Shown one piece after another: positions 63,961-64,000 of a DNA stretch of 64,000 nt. The notes under the pieces were generated by a model. The model saw only the letters and a program-made list of their open reading frames with translations, did not search any database and had not been told where the DNA came from. This DNA is from Desulfobacteraceae bacterium UBA2245 (GTDB taxonomy: Bacteria; Desulfobacterota; Desulfobacteria; Desulfobacterales; UBA2245), in contig DDYB01000032.1 in the NCBI GenBank assembly GCA_002347265.1, forward strand, positions 77,121 to 141,120. The letters are read 5' to 3'. The position numbers and the translations under genes were made by a program. Numbering within the stretch: position 1 is the first letter of the stretch; every line of letters starts with the position of its first letter.

Positions 63961-64000
63961 ATGGCCGCTATGACGCCGGAGTCCGATATTCCCGACAAAC
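63961..64000 (+). CDS. Start of a further gene (possible MerR-type regulator), truncated
   Basis: Only 13 codons are visible (MAAMTPESDIPDK). The location downstream of pheST and the DIPDK start resemble the MerR-type regulators found there in related bacteria, but the evidence is thin. GAGAGG lies about ten bases before the ATG. Confidence 0.35.
   Translation, partial: MAAMTPESDIPDK

Overview
The window reads as chromosomal DNA of a Gram-negative sulfate-reducer-type bacterium of the Desulfobacterota (Desulfobacterales-like). This is inferred from several features: lipid A synthesis (lpxC) and an Mla/MCE lipid-transport operon, which imply an outer membrane; a DUF4390-NtrY-NtrX module; a Fur-FeoA fusion; a PHP-UvrD fusion helicase; and a LysR regulator resembling the selenium-metabolism-associated subfamily. 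Nearly all of it is ordinary housekeeping sequence. No tRNA, rRNA or CRISPR array was recognised. Region 1-11.6 kb: leftward 5' end of thrS; RNase D plus an alpha/beta hydrolase; a cytidylate-kinase-like protein; leftward ABC-F ATPase and thyX; dnaJ (good promoter) converging on a CbpM-like modulator; a leftward pair of cyclase-family hydrolase and membrane-anchored protein; purN; leftward TraB-family membrane protein. Region 11.8-17.8 kb: mlaE-mlaF-mlaD, the last with a long C-terminal extension that may be beta-rich, followed by a histidine kinase and a sigma-54 response regulator. Region 17.8-27.3 kb, all leftward: a Fur-FeoA fusion regulator, feoA, feoB, an SH3-domain exported protein and a TPR membrane protein; then an operon of two RdgC-like halves, dnaN and gyrB, ending in a clear terminator. 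Region 27.7-33.5 kb: PHP-UvrD fusion helicase, a small unknown protein, a lytic transglycosylase, and a leftward UDP-glucose pyrophosphorylase. Region 33.5-41.9 kb is the accessory part: a decayed IS4-like transposase, an intact relative whose leader hairpin can hide its ribosome-binding site, a large secreted repeat protein, and a convergent secreted metzincin-type metalloprotease. The protease leader carries what looks like a cyclic-di-GMP-I (GEMM) riboswitch. Region 41.9-64 kb returns to core genes: comM/yifB, lpxC, DUF4390, NtrY-like kinase, NtrX-like regulator with an altered GAFTGA loop, rsmD, coaD, LysR regulator, pcm, 5-formyl-THF cyclo-ligase, a structured intergenic element, serS, thrC, a LysM protein, a TPR lipoprotein, infC (apparent AUA start), rpmI, rplT, pheS, pheT, and the first codons of a further gene. 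The most interesting items are the riboswitch-controlled protease island, the Fur-FeoA fusion, the two-gene RdgC arrangement beside dnaN-gyrB, the PHP-helicase fusion, the GAFPGA regulator and the AUA-initiated infC.
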